A stretch of DNA of 45,566 nucleotides from Betaproteobacteria bacterium UBA5216 (GTDB lineage Bacteria > Pseudomonadota > Gammaproteobacteria > Burkholderiales > SG8-41). Made by a program: the position numbers and the translations under genes. Shown in pieces: positions 31,449 through 38,022 of this stretch. The stretch spans positions 1-45,566 of the forward strand of contig DHVE01000145.1 in the NCBI GenBank assembly GCA_002412495.1, written 5' to 3'. Positions within the stretch are counted from its first letter, which is position 1; the number at the start of each line of letters is the position of its first letter. Below the pieces are notes generated by a model. That model had not been told where the DNA came from. It ran no database searches and saw nothing but the letters and a program-made list of their open reading frames with translations.

Positions 31449-32693
31449 GTGCGCTGGGTGGCATTCGCGCTGGGCGGCGCCGCATTCTGGCTGGCGTTTT
31501 TTCACCGGGTCGCGCCGGTTTCCATTGCCGGTGAATTGACGCGCGCATTCGATGTCAGCGGGGCTGCGCTCGGCGCGCTGGCCGCCACGTATTTTTACGT
31601 TTACACCGTCATGCAGATTCCCACGGGCGTGCTGGTGGACACGCTCGGACCGCGCCGCGTGTTGACGGCGGGCGGCTTGGCCGCCGGCGCTGGCGCCGTA
31701 CTGTTTGGTCTGGCGGATACCTTTGTTGCGGCGGCTGTCGGGCGTACGCTGGCGGGACTTGGGGTGTCGGTGGCGTTCGTGGCGTTGCTCAAAATCAGTT
31801 CGCAGTGGTTTGACGAACGGCACTTTGCCACCGCCGCGAGCGCGGTCAACTTCATCGGGTTGTGCGGCGCGTTGTCGGCGACCATTCCGCTCGCGTGGGT
31901 GATCACCGTTGTGTCGTGGCGCAGTGTGTTTATCGCCATTGGTCTCGCATCAATGGCGGTGGCGGTGCTGACCTGGCTCTTGTCGGTGGATCATCCGGAT
32001 TCGGCGCCCGCCAGAGAGGCGAGTCGCGGCAACTGGCGCGCCGATCTGGTGGCGGTGATGAAAAATCGCGCAACGTGGCCGGCCTTCTGGGTGAGCTTCG
32101 GGTTGTCGGGCAGCTACATGAGTTTTATCGGTCTCTGGCTCGCGCCGTTTCTGACGCAGGTGTATGGAAAGTCCACCGTGGTTGCGAGCCAGCACGCAAG
32201 CGCGGTCGTGATCGGCCTTGCGTTGTCGGCCATCGCGGTGGCGTGGCTTTCGGACCGTTTATTGCGGCGCAAGCCCGTGCTGATTGGCGTGGCGCTGGCG
32301 TATGTGGCGGTATGGGGGGCGTGGCTGATTGGCGTGCCGGATGAATGGACGCTGGTGGCGTGCGTGCTGATGGGCGTGACCGCGCCCGGATTTACGCTGG
32401 GGTGGTCCTGCGCCAAGGAAGTGAATCCGCCGCAACACGCCGGCATGGCTATCAGCGTCGCCAATACCGGCGGATTTCTCGCGGCGGGCATTTTGCAGCC
32501 GTTGGCGGGCGCGTTGCTCGATTGGAGCAAGGCTGGCCATGCTAGTGACGTCGGTAACGTGCAGGCCGCCGTCACGTTGGCGGATTTCCGGCCGGCGCTG
32601 TGCGCGTTGGCCGCGTTTGCCGTTGCCGGTCTGGCGGGTGCGCTGTTTATCCGCGAAACGCGATGCCGTAACATCTGGGAAAATAAATCGTAA
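31431..32693 (+). CDS. Major facilitator superfamily transporter
   Basis: A 420-residue carrier with twelve predicted membrane helices. The loop-2 motif is seen as GVLVDTLGPRRVL (residues about 64-76) and there is a central cytoplasmic loop near residues 185-205. The family fits nitrate/oxalate/sugar-acid-type MFS carriers, but the cargo cannot be read. The first GTG at 31431 lies inside a repeat element; GTG at 31449, which keeps the first helix intact, is an alternative start with GGAG about 10 bases upstream. It is followed 13 bases later by a 2-hydroxyacid dehydrogenase gene, which suggests uptake of a hydroxyacid. Confidence 0.85.
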   Translation: MRSEARVRWVAFALGGAAFWLAFFHRVAPVSIAGELTRAFDVSGAALGALAATYFYVYTVMQIPTGVLVDTLGPRRVLTAGGLAAGAGAVLFGLADTFVAAAVGRTLAGLGVSVAFVALLKISSQWFDERHFATAASAVNFIGLCGALSATIPLAWVITVVSWRSVFIAIGLASMAVAVLTWLLSVDHPDSAPAREASRGNWRADLVAVMKNRATWPAFWVSFGLSGSYMSFIGLWLAPFLTQVYGKSTVVASQHASAVVIGLALSAIAVAWLSDRLLRRKPVLIGVALAYVAVWGAWLIGVPDEWTLVACVLMGVTAPGFTLGWSCAKEVNPPQHAGMAISVANTGGFLAAGILQPLAGALLDWSKAGHASDVGNVQAAVTLADFRPALCALAAFAVAGLAGALFIRETRCRNIWENKS

Positions 32694-32706
32694 AGGAAGC
32701 ATGCGT

Positions 32707-33669
32707 ATGAAACCCAAAATCGTGATCACCCGCGAAATATTCGACGACGTGATCGATTACCTGAAGCAACACTGCGACGTGGACGCCAATCAGGCCGACG
32801 TGCCGTGCACGCCCGACGCCCTGGCCGCCAAACTCGCCGGAAGCGATGGCCTCATGTGCGCGCTGACCGACAAGGTGGATGCCGCGCTCGTTGCGCGCGC
32901 GCCGGGACTAAAAGTGGTGGCGAATATCGCGGTGGGCTATAACAATATCGACGTGCCGGCGTGTACCGCGCGCGGCATCAAGGTGACCAACACCCCGGGC
33001 GTGCTTGATGACAGCACGGCGGATCTTGCATTTGCGTTGATGCTCGCCACCGCGCGGCGTATAACCGAAGTGGAAAGTTATATCCGCAACGGCGAGTGGA
33101 CCGGCTGGAAGCTAAAGCAATGGCTGGGCGTGGACGTGCATCATGCCACGCTGGGTATCATCGGCATGGGGCGCATCGGGCAGGCCATTGCCCGGCGCGC
33201 GGCGGGCTTCGATATGAATGTGATTTATCACAATCGCAAGCGCGCCGCGCCGGAGATCGAGCAGCGCGCGCGCGCGCGTTACGCGAGCATGGACGAATTG
33301 CTCGCGCAGGCGGATTTCGTGGTGCTGCAAATGCCGTATTCGCCGGACACCCATCATCTGATCGGCGCGGCGCAACTGGCGAAAATGAAGCCGTCTGCGA
33401 TACTCATCAATTCCACGCGCGGTGGTGTGGTGGACGACAAGGCGCTGGTGCACGCCCTGAAATCCGGCGTGATCCGCGCGGCGGGGCTGGATGTCTATGA
33501 AGGAGAACCCAAGCTCGATCCCGGATTTCTCGAACTAAAAAACGTGGTGCTTGCGCCGCATATCGGTAGCTCCACCGAAGCAACACGCCGCGCGATGGCG
33601 ATGTGCGCGGCGAAAAATCTGGTGGCCGCGTTGAGTGGACAAGCGCCGCCGAACTGCGTTAATCCATAA
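32707..33669 (+). CDS. D-isomer-specific 2-hydroxyacid dehydrogenase (glyoxylate/hydroxypyruvate reductase-like)
   Basis: A 320-residue NAD(P)-dependent enzyme interconverting 2-oxo and D-2-hydroxy acids, of the GhrB/GyaR group. The nucleotide motif GIIGMGRIGQAIARR is near residue 150. The catalytic triad is complete: R238 (NSTRGG), E267 (GEP) and H285 (APHIGSST). Substrate-loop VGYNNIDVPA is typical. Of two ATGs, 32707 is preferred because AGGAAG ends 7 bases before it; 32701 is only one base away. Glyoxylate or hydroxypyruvate is the likely substrate by family. It sits upstream of a GarR/MmsB-like reductase, a common pairing in glyoxylate and tartronate metabolism. Confidence 0.9.
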   Translation: MKPKIVITREIFDDVIDYLKQHCDVDANQADVPCTPDALAAKLAGSDGLMCALTDKVDAALVARAPGLKVVANIAVGYNNIDVPACTARGIKVTNTPGVLDDSTADLAFALMLATARRITEVESYIRNGEWTGWKLKQWLGVDVHHATLGIIGMGRIGQAIARRAAGFDMNVIYHNRKRAAPEIEQRARARYASMDELLAQADFVVLQMPYSPDTHHLIGAAQLAKMKPSAILINSTRGGVVDDKALVHALKSGVIRAAGLDVYEGEPKLDPGFLELKNVVLAPHIGSSTEATRRAMAMCAAKNLVAALSGQAPPNCVNP

Positions 33670-33688
33670 ACAAAGGAAGTCATAGAAC

Positions 33689-34591
33689 ATGAAACTTGGA
33701 TTTATCGGCTTGGGCGCCATGGGCCGTCCGATGGCGTTGCATTTGATGAAACACGGTCACGACATGGGTGTATACGCCCGGCGCGCGGCATCGGCGGCGC
33801 CGTTGGTGGCGGCGGGGGCCACGTGTTACGACACACCCGCAGCGCTGGCGGCGCGGTGTGACGTGGTGTTTACCATGGTGACGAATTCGCACGATGTCGA
33901 ACAAATCGTGCTTGGCGCCGATGGCATTGCGAAGGGCGCAAAGGCGGGCAGCGTGCTGGTGGATATGGAAACCATTTCACCGACGGTGGCGCGCCAGGTG
34001 GCGGCCGCACTCGAGAAAAAAGGCGTGGAGATGCTCGACGCGCCGGTGTCAGGTGGCCCGGCAGGCGCGGAAGGCGCGACACTCGCCATCATGGCGGGTG
34101 GCAAGCCCGAGGTATTCGAGCGCATCAAGCCGCTGTTCGCCTGCATCGGCAAAACGATAGTCCGCGTCGGCGACAGCGGTGCCGGACAGATCACCAAGGC
34201 GTGCAACCAGTTGCTGCTGCTGGTGACTGCACAGGGGGTGGCTGAAGCGCTGGCGCTGGCTAAACGCTGCGGCGTGGATCCCGCCGTGGTGCGCGAGGTG
34301 CTGTTGGGCGGCATCGCGTCGAGCCGGGTGCTCGATGTCTTTGGCAAGCGCATGGTGGAACGCAATTTCGCCAACGGCATCGACACGCGGCTGTATCACA
34401 AGGATCTCGCTATCGCATTGGGACTGGTGCATGAGCACGGCGCGGCTGCGCCGGCGGCATCGGTGACCATGCAGCATATCAACGCGGCCATCGGGCGGGG
34501 AGAGGGGACGAGTGACTTGTCGATCCTGATCGAAGTGCTTGAGGGAATGAGCATCGCGGATCACGGCGGAAGGCGGAAGCGCGAAGAATGA
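33689..34591 (+). CDS. 3-hydroxyisobutyrate dehydrogenase/tartronate semialdehyde reductase family
   Basis: A 300-residue beta-hydroxyacid dehydrogenase. The N-terminus has GFIGLGAMGRPMA, the substrate motif DAPVSGGPAGAEGATL is at about 117-131, and the catalytic lysine is K170 in GQITKACNQ. Enzymes of this family reduce tartronate semialdehyde to glycerate or oxidise 3-hydroxyisobutyrate to methylmalonate semialdehyde. The second activity would feed the MmsA enzyme encoded 9 kb upstream. The last residues, DHGGRRKREE, are encoded by the left edge of a repeat element. The start at 33689 follows AAAGGAAG. Confidence 0.88.
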   Translation: MKLGFIGLGAMGRPMALHLMKHGHDMGVYARRAASAAPLVAAGATCYDTPAALAARCDVVFTMVTNSHDVEQIVLGADGIAKGAKAGSVLVDMETISPTVARQVAAALEKKGVEMLDAPVSGGPAGAEGATLAIMAGGKPEVFERIKPLFACIGKTIVRVGDSGAGQITKACNQLLLLVTAQGVAEALALAKRCGVDPAVVREVLLGGIASSRVLDVFGKRMVERNFANGIDTRLYHKDLAIALGLVHEHGAAAPAASVTMQHINAAIGRGEGTSDLSILIEVLEGMSIADHGGRRKREE

Positions 34592-34648
34592 AGGATAAAA
34601 GCAACCGGTTCACTGGTATGCTGTTGATTGCCTTAATTTTTTATCCTT
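34565..34648. repeat. Intergenic inverted-repeat element, GAAGGATGAAAAC family, copy 2 (inverted)
   Basis: AAGGATAAAA at 34591-34600 is complemented by TTTTATCCTT at 34639-34648. The left flank repeats GGCGGAAG (34565 onward). The loop contains CCGGTTCACTG at 34605-34615, the exact complement of the loop motif in copy 1, so the two copies lie in opposite orientation. It overlaps the end of the reductase gene and ends 7 bases before the lyase start. Confidence 0.75.
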
Positions 34649-34655
34649 AAAAATC

Positions 34656-35669
34656 ATGAGCTTCACTCAGCCAGAACCACCCCGCGCCCGCCTGCATCGC
34701 ACCGAACTGGCGGTCCCCGGATCGACGCCGGCGTTGTTTGAAAAAGCCGCGCGTTCCGCAGCCGATGTGATTTTTTTGGATCTCGAAGACGCGGTGGCCG
34801 CCGGGGACAAGGAAAAAGCGCGCGCCAATGTGATCCGGGGCTTAAACGAAGTTGATTGGGGTCGTAAAGGTATGAGTGTGCGCATTAACGGCGCGGACAC
34901 GCACCATATGTATCGCGATGTGATCGATATCGTTGAAAATTGCCCGCGTCTCGACATGATCATGATGCCGAAGGTCGGCGTGCCGGCGGATATTTACGCG
35001 CTTGATATGCTGGTGACGCAGATTGAAAGCGCCAGGGGCCGTAGCAAGAAAATTGGTTTTGTGGCGTTGATTGAAACCGCGCTCGGGTTGACCAACGTCG
35101 AAGCGATTGCGCAATCGCTCGCGTACACCTCCCGGCGCCTGGAAGCGATGTACTTCGGCGCGGGCGATCTGGCGGCGTCCTTGCGCATGCGCACCACATC
35201 CATCGGCGGACTGCATCCCGATCACGGCGTGCTGAGCGATGCCGATGCGTCGGGCCAACGTCACTACATGCAGACCGATCCCTGGCACGCGGCGCAGCAT
35301 CGCGTGGTCGCGGCATGCCGCGCGTATGGCCTGCGTCCGCTCGATGGTGCGTTCGGCGACATCAAGGACACCGCGGGATTCGCGGCGGCGACCAAGCGCG
35401 CCGCTGCGATGGGATTTGCCGGACGCATGGTGATTCATCCGTCCCAGATCGCGCCGTCCAATGTGGCGTTCAGCCCTGGCGCGGCGGAAGTGGCGGACGC
35501 GCGGCGCGTGTTGGCGGCCATGGAGGAAGCCGCGCGCGAAAAACGCGGCGCGGTGCAAATCGACGGTCGGCTGATCGACATGGCGAATTTGCGCATGGCG
35601 CAGAATATTGTCTGGATGGCGGACGCGATCACGGCCGCCGCCACCGCCCCGCACCCAACCCCAACCTGA
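34656..35669 (+). CDS. HpcH/HpaI/CitE-family CoA-ester lyase (malyl-CoA lyase-like)
   Basis: A 337-residue TIM-barrel lyase. Family motifs: ELAVPGSTPALFEKA, IFLDLEDAV, VRINGADT (substrate arginine), MMPKV, ALIETALGL (metal-binding Glu) and YFGAGDLAASLRMRTT (metal-binding Asp), then VIHPSQI. The order and length match the malyl-/citramalyl-CoA lyase branch, which splits a 2-hydroxy-dicarboxyl-CoA into an acyl-CoA and glyoxylate or pyruvate. Glyoxylate would feed the GhrB-like enzyme upstream. The ATG at 34656 has no Shine-Dalgarno sequence; the repeat element abuts it. Confidence 0.87.
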   Translation: MSFTQPEPPRARLHRTELAVPGSTPALFEKAARSAADVIFLDLEDAVAAGDKEKARANVIRGLNEVDWGRKGMSVRINGADTHHMYRDVIDIVENCPRLDMIMMPKVGVPADIYALDMLVTQIESARGRSKKIGFVALIETALGLTNVEAIAQSLAYTSRRLEAMYFGAGDLAASLRMRTTSIGGLHPDHGVLSDADASGQRHYMQTDPWHAAQHRVVAACRAYGLRPLDGAFGDIKDTAGFAAATKRAAAMGFAGRMVIHPSQIAPSNVAFSPGAAEVADARRVLAAMEEAAREKRGAVQIDGRLIDMANLRMAQNIVWMADAITAAATAPHPTPT

Positions 35670-35770
35670 GGGCGCTTTCTTCACCCGCAAAACAGGACTA
35701 CACTGATCATCGCAGTCGTTTCCGGGCAGTTTCGTGGCAGGCCAACCAGACTACAGGCATGGAGGCAGCG

Positions 35771-36208
35771 ATGAAAACAGTGAAACAGTTGTTGCAGGGC
35801 AAAGGCGGTATGGGCGCGGTGGTGTATGCGATTTCACCCACCGCCAGCGTGCTTGACGCCGTCAAGTTGATGGCCGAAAAAGGCATCGGCGCGTTGGTGG
35901 TGCTGGATGAAGGTCGTCTCGCGGGCATGATTTCCGAGCGTGATTATGCGCGCAAGATCATTTTGCACGGCCGCTCGTCGCAGGATACCGCCGTGCATGA
36001 AATCATGACCGCAAAGGTCATCACCGTCAGCTCGGAAAAAACAGTGGATGACTGCATGGCGCTGATGACGCAACACCGGTTTCGTCATCTGCCCGTGGTC
36101 GATGGCGGTAAACTCGCGGGCGTACTCTCGATCGGCGATCTGGTGAAGGAATTGATCGCCGATCGCGAAGAGACGATCAAGCAATTGGAAAACTATATTC
36201 GAAGTTAG
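35771..36208 (+). CDS. Tandem CBS-domain protein
   Basis: A 145-residue stand-alone Bateman module with two CBS motifs: residues about 10-65 (ISPTASVLDAVKLMAEKGIG then MISERDYARK) and 75-130 (VITVSSEKTVDDCMALM then GVLSIGDLVKE). Such proteins sense adenine nucleotides or related ligands and modulate other proteins. The ATG at 35771 has GGAGG with 5-base spacing; the frame is open much further upstream (35315) but that part is a shadow of the lyase gene. The role in this neighbourhood is unknown. Confidence 0.88.
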   Translation: MKTVKQLLQGKGGMGAVVYAISPTASVLDAVKLMAEKGIGALVVLDEGRLAGMISERDYARKIILHGRSSQDTAVHEIMTAKVITVSSEKTVDDCMALMTQHRFRHLPVVDGGKLAGVLSIGDLVKELIADREETIKQLENYIRS

Positions 36209-36235
36209 GGTATCGGTAGGGCGTGAGGCGTGAGG

Positions 36236-36334
36236 CGTAAGGTGTAAGGCGCCAGGCGTGGCGGAGGGCGCCGCTTCACGCGGCGCGATTTTTATGTTTC
36301 ATTATGCTTCACGCTTAACGCCATACATCTTACG
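36236..36334. repeat. Inverted-repeat element, GTGAGGC/GTAAGG family, copy 3 (complete)
   Basis: The left arm (36236-36260) and right arm (36310-36334) are 25 bases each and complementary at 20 positions. Just before the left arm, the unit GTGAGGC is repeated twice and GTAAGG-type units follow. The right arm ends 2 bases before the first ATG of the CinA-like gene. Copies at 25174 and 31424 are left halves only. It encloses a separate terminator hairpin. Confidence 0.8.
36268..36293 (+). terminator. Factor-independent terminator after CBS gene
   Basis: A 7-bp stem GCGCCGC / GCGGCGC closes the loop TTCAC and is followed by GATTTTT. It lies inside the repeat element, 60 bases after the CBS stop, and should end the transcript running through the lyase and CBS genes. 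Confidence 0.75.
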
Positions 36335-36336
36335 GA

Positions 36337-37107
36337 ATGAACATGAAATTTGGCGCAATCATCATCGGTGACGAAATCCTGTCGGGCAAGCGGCAGGACA
36401 AACATATGGCAAAGGTCATCGAGTCACTGTCTGCGCGCGGGCTGGAACTGTCCTGGGGCCATTACCTGGGGGATGACCGGGAACTGATTACCGCCACCAT
36501 CAAGCGCGTGCTGGGCATGCCTGATGTGGTGTTCAGTTTCGGCGGCATCGGTGCCACGCCGGACGATCACACGCGCCAGTGCGCGGCGGCCGCCGCGGGC
36601 GTGGCGCTGAAATTGCACCCTGACGCGGAACGCGAAATCCGCGCCCGCTTTATGGATGATCCCAAAGGGGTGACGCCGCAACGTCTGGAGATGGGCACGT
36701 TTCCGCTCGGCTCGACCATCATTCCGAATCCGTTTAACCGGATTCCCGGATTCAACTACGGTAATATTTATTTTTTGCCGGGATTCCCGCAAATGGCGTG
36801 GCCGATGATGCAGTGGGTGCTCGACACGCACTATAGTCATTTATTCGACGCCCATCGCATCGGCGAGGCGGCGATCATTGTGCGTGAAGCCGGCGAGAGC
36901 CTGCTGATCGACCTGATGCAAGCGGTGCAGGGTAAATATCCGCAACTCAAGATATTCAGTTTGCCGCGCGTACAGCCGGAACGTTTTATCGAACTGGGGG
37001 CGCGTGGTGATCCTGCGCAGGTGGCTGCCGCCATGGTCGAACTGAAAGACGGCGTGAGCGCGATGAAATTTCCATGGACGGATGCACCGAAGTTTGGCGC
37101 AACCTGA
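36337..37107 (+). CDS. MoCF-biosynthesis/CinA N-terminal-domain protein
   Basis: A 256-residue protein with the MoaB/Mog-like fold shared by the N-terminal half of CinA. It shows IIIGDEILSGKRQDKH near the start and the FSFGGIGATPDDHTR motif at about 67-81, which in relatives forms the molybdopterin- or nucleotide-binding site. There is no C-terminal CinA amidase domain, so a competence or NMN-deamidase role should not be assumed. Starts at 36337 or 36343 are both possible; GGAA near 36334 favours 36343. It converges with the phasin gene, with a terminator between them. Confidence 0.85.
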   Translation: MNMKFGAIIIGDEILSGKRQDKHMAKVIESLSARGLELSWGHYLGDDRELITATIKRVLGMPDVVFSFGGIGATPDDHTRQCAAAAAGVALKLHPDAEREIRARFMDDPKGVTPQRLEMGTFPLGSTIIPNPFNRIPGFNYGNIYFLPGFPQMAWPMMQWVLDTHYSHLFDAHRIGEAAIIVREAGESLLIDLMQAVQGKYPQLKIFSLPRVQPERFIELGARGDPAQVAAAMVELKDGVSAMKFPWTDAPKFGAT

Positions 37108-37114
37108 ACGTCCA

Positions 37115-37148
37115 TGAAAAAAGCCCTGCGGCAGGTGCCGCAGGGCTT
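37115..37148 (-). terminator. Factor-independent terminator of the phasin gene (possibly bidirectional)
   Basis: A perfect 13-bp inverted repeat, AAGCCCTGCGGCA at 37121-37133 and TGCCGCAGGGCTT at 37136-37148, has a two-base centre, so the real loop is slightly larger. On the minus strand it is followed by TTTTTT, making a strong terminator for the phasin. In the other direction the T-run is absent, so termination of the CinA-like gene would be weaker. Confidence 0.9.
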
Positions 37149-37168
37149 GGGGTGGCACTGAAACGTAT

Positions 37169-37708
37169 TTATTTCTTGGCTTTTTTCACCACCGGCGCGG
37201 CGCGCTTGGCGGCAGCTTCGAGGTTGGTCTTCGCGGTGTCGTTAAACTGCTTGGCGGCTTTCGACAGATTTTCATAGGCGGTGTTGCCGGTCACCAGTGC
37301 CGACTTCAGCGCGGAGATACCCACTTCCGAGCCTGCCGGTGCGGTTTCCGCGAACTTGTCGAGTGCAACCACGACCTGCTGGTTGAACGCGGCAAATTGC
37401 TGTTCGATCAGCTTGCCGAATTCGGCTTGCGTTTCGGTGGCTACGTCGTAGACGCTCTTCACGTAATCAGCAGCTTTTTCAAACGCCGGCTGAGCCACGG
37501 TGTCTTTAACGTCCGCAAATTGTTGCAGGTCTTTCACGGTGGCCAGCGTTTTTGCGCTGTCCACGCCATCCGCCAAGGCGGCTTTGGCGGCATTCAGTTG
37601 AATTCCGATCAGTCGCTCTGCACCACCGAACGCGATATTTGCAAAACGTGCGGCCGTTTCAAGATTGGCTTTGTTCAGTGCCGCAAACGATTCATTGGCT
37701 GTGTACAT
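37169..37708 (-). CDS. phaP: Phasin family protein (PHA granule-associated)
   Basis: A 179-residue, Ala-rich, mostly helical protein of the phasin family, which coats polyhydroxyalkanoate storage granules in the cytoplasm. Typical features are the N-terminal phasin stretch (FAALNKANLETAARFANIAF), amphipathic heptads, GIQLNAAKAAL, the central FEKAADYVKSVYDV and a Lys/Ala-rich tail (APVVKKAKK). The ATG at 37708 has AAGGAG 6 bases upstream; the frame goes on to 37729. The gene has its own consensus promoter and terminator, so it is an independent, probably highly expressed unit. No PHA synthase is in the window. Confidence 0.9.
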   Translation of the reverse strand: MYTANESFAALNKANLETAARFANIAFGGAERLIGIQLNAAKAALADGVDSAKTLATVKDLQQFADVKDTVAQPAFEKAADYVKSVYDVATETQAEFGKLIEQQFAAFNQQVVVALDKFAETAPAGSEVGISALKSALVTGNTAYENLSKAAKQFNDTAKTNLEAAAKRAAPVVKKAKK

Positions 37709-37796
37709 AAAATTCTCCTTTAAAAACAATAAATTATGGTAAATTTATATCTCTCGCCGCAGAATTCATGCTTATTTGCTGCGTCGCACAATTCAA

Positions 37797-37824
37797 ATTA
37801 TAAGGGCGCAAGACGGAATGTCAA
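37797..37824 (-). promoter_or_regulatory. Consensus sigma-70 promoter of the phasin gene
   Basis: On the minus strand TTGACA (37824-37819) and TATAAT (37802-37797) both match consensus exactly, with a 16-base spacer. Transcription would start near 37789, giving a leader of about 80 bases before the phasin ATG at 37708. Confidence 0.85.
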
Positions 37825-37970
37825 GCACTTGGGGAAAATATTTTGTGCTTTGCAGCAAAAAACTGGGTGCAGCTGTTTTGACTTCCACGAGCCCAGCCGA
37901 TAGCATCGTCGAAAACCCTTTTCAATCATACGGCTAGGCTATTGTTTGCGTTATTCGGTTGCGTAACTTT

Positions 37971-37980
37971 GTTACGTAAC
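37971..37980. promoter_or_regulatory. Palindrome GTTACGTAAC upstream of the Mla-like operon
   Basis: A perfect 10-base palindrome at 37971-37980, preceded by the related half-site GCGTAAC at 37961-37967. It lies 42 bases before the GTG of the MlaE-like gene, where an operator would be expected. The binding protein is unknown. Confidence 0.4.
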
Positions 37981-38022
37981 TTAGCCGGCTTAAATCCTAC
38001 GAAATCCTGCGATTAAGGCCTC

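Larger units (their letters stand above)
37709..38022. other. Divergent intergenic region between phasin and Mla-like operon
   Basis: This 314-base stretch has no gene and is AT-rich relative to the rest. It holds the phasin promoter and an approximately 80-base phasin leader on the minus strand. Its right part should carry the promoter for the Mla-like operon and contains a perfect palindrome. No other structure was recognised. Confidence 0.7.

Noticed and set aside
35315..35770. N-terminal extension of the CBS gene.
   Set aside because: It lies inside the lyase gene in another frame and has no similarity; the ATG at 35771 has a perfect GGAGG.
15165..36334. CRISPR array made by the recurrent short repeats.
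   Set aside because: The units are inverted, irregularly spaced and lie in separate intergenic gaps, with no cas genes.
36337..37107. Calling the gene cinA (competence/NMN deamidase).
   Set aside because: Only the MoaB/Mog-like domain is present; the C-terminal amidase domain of CinA is missing.
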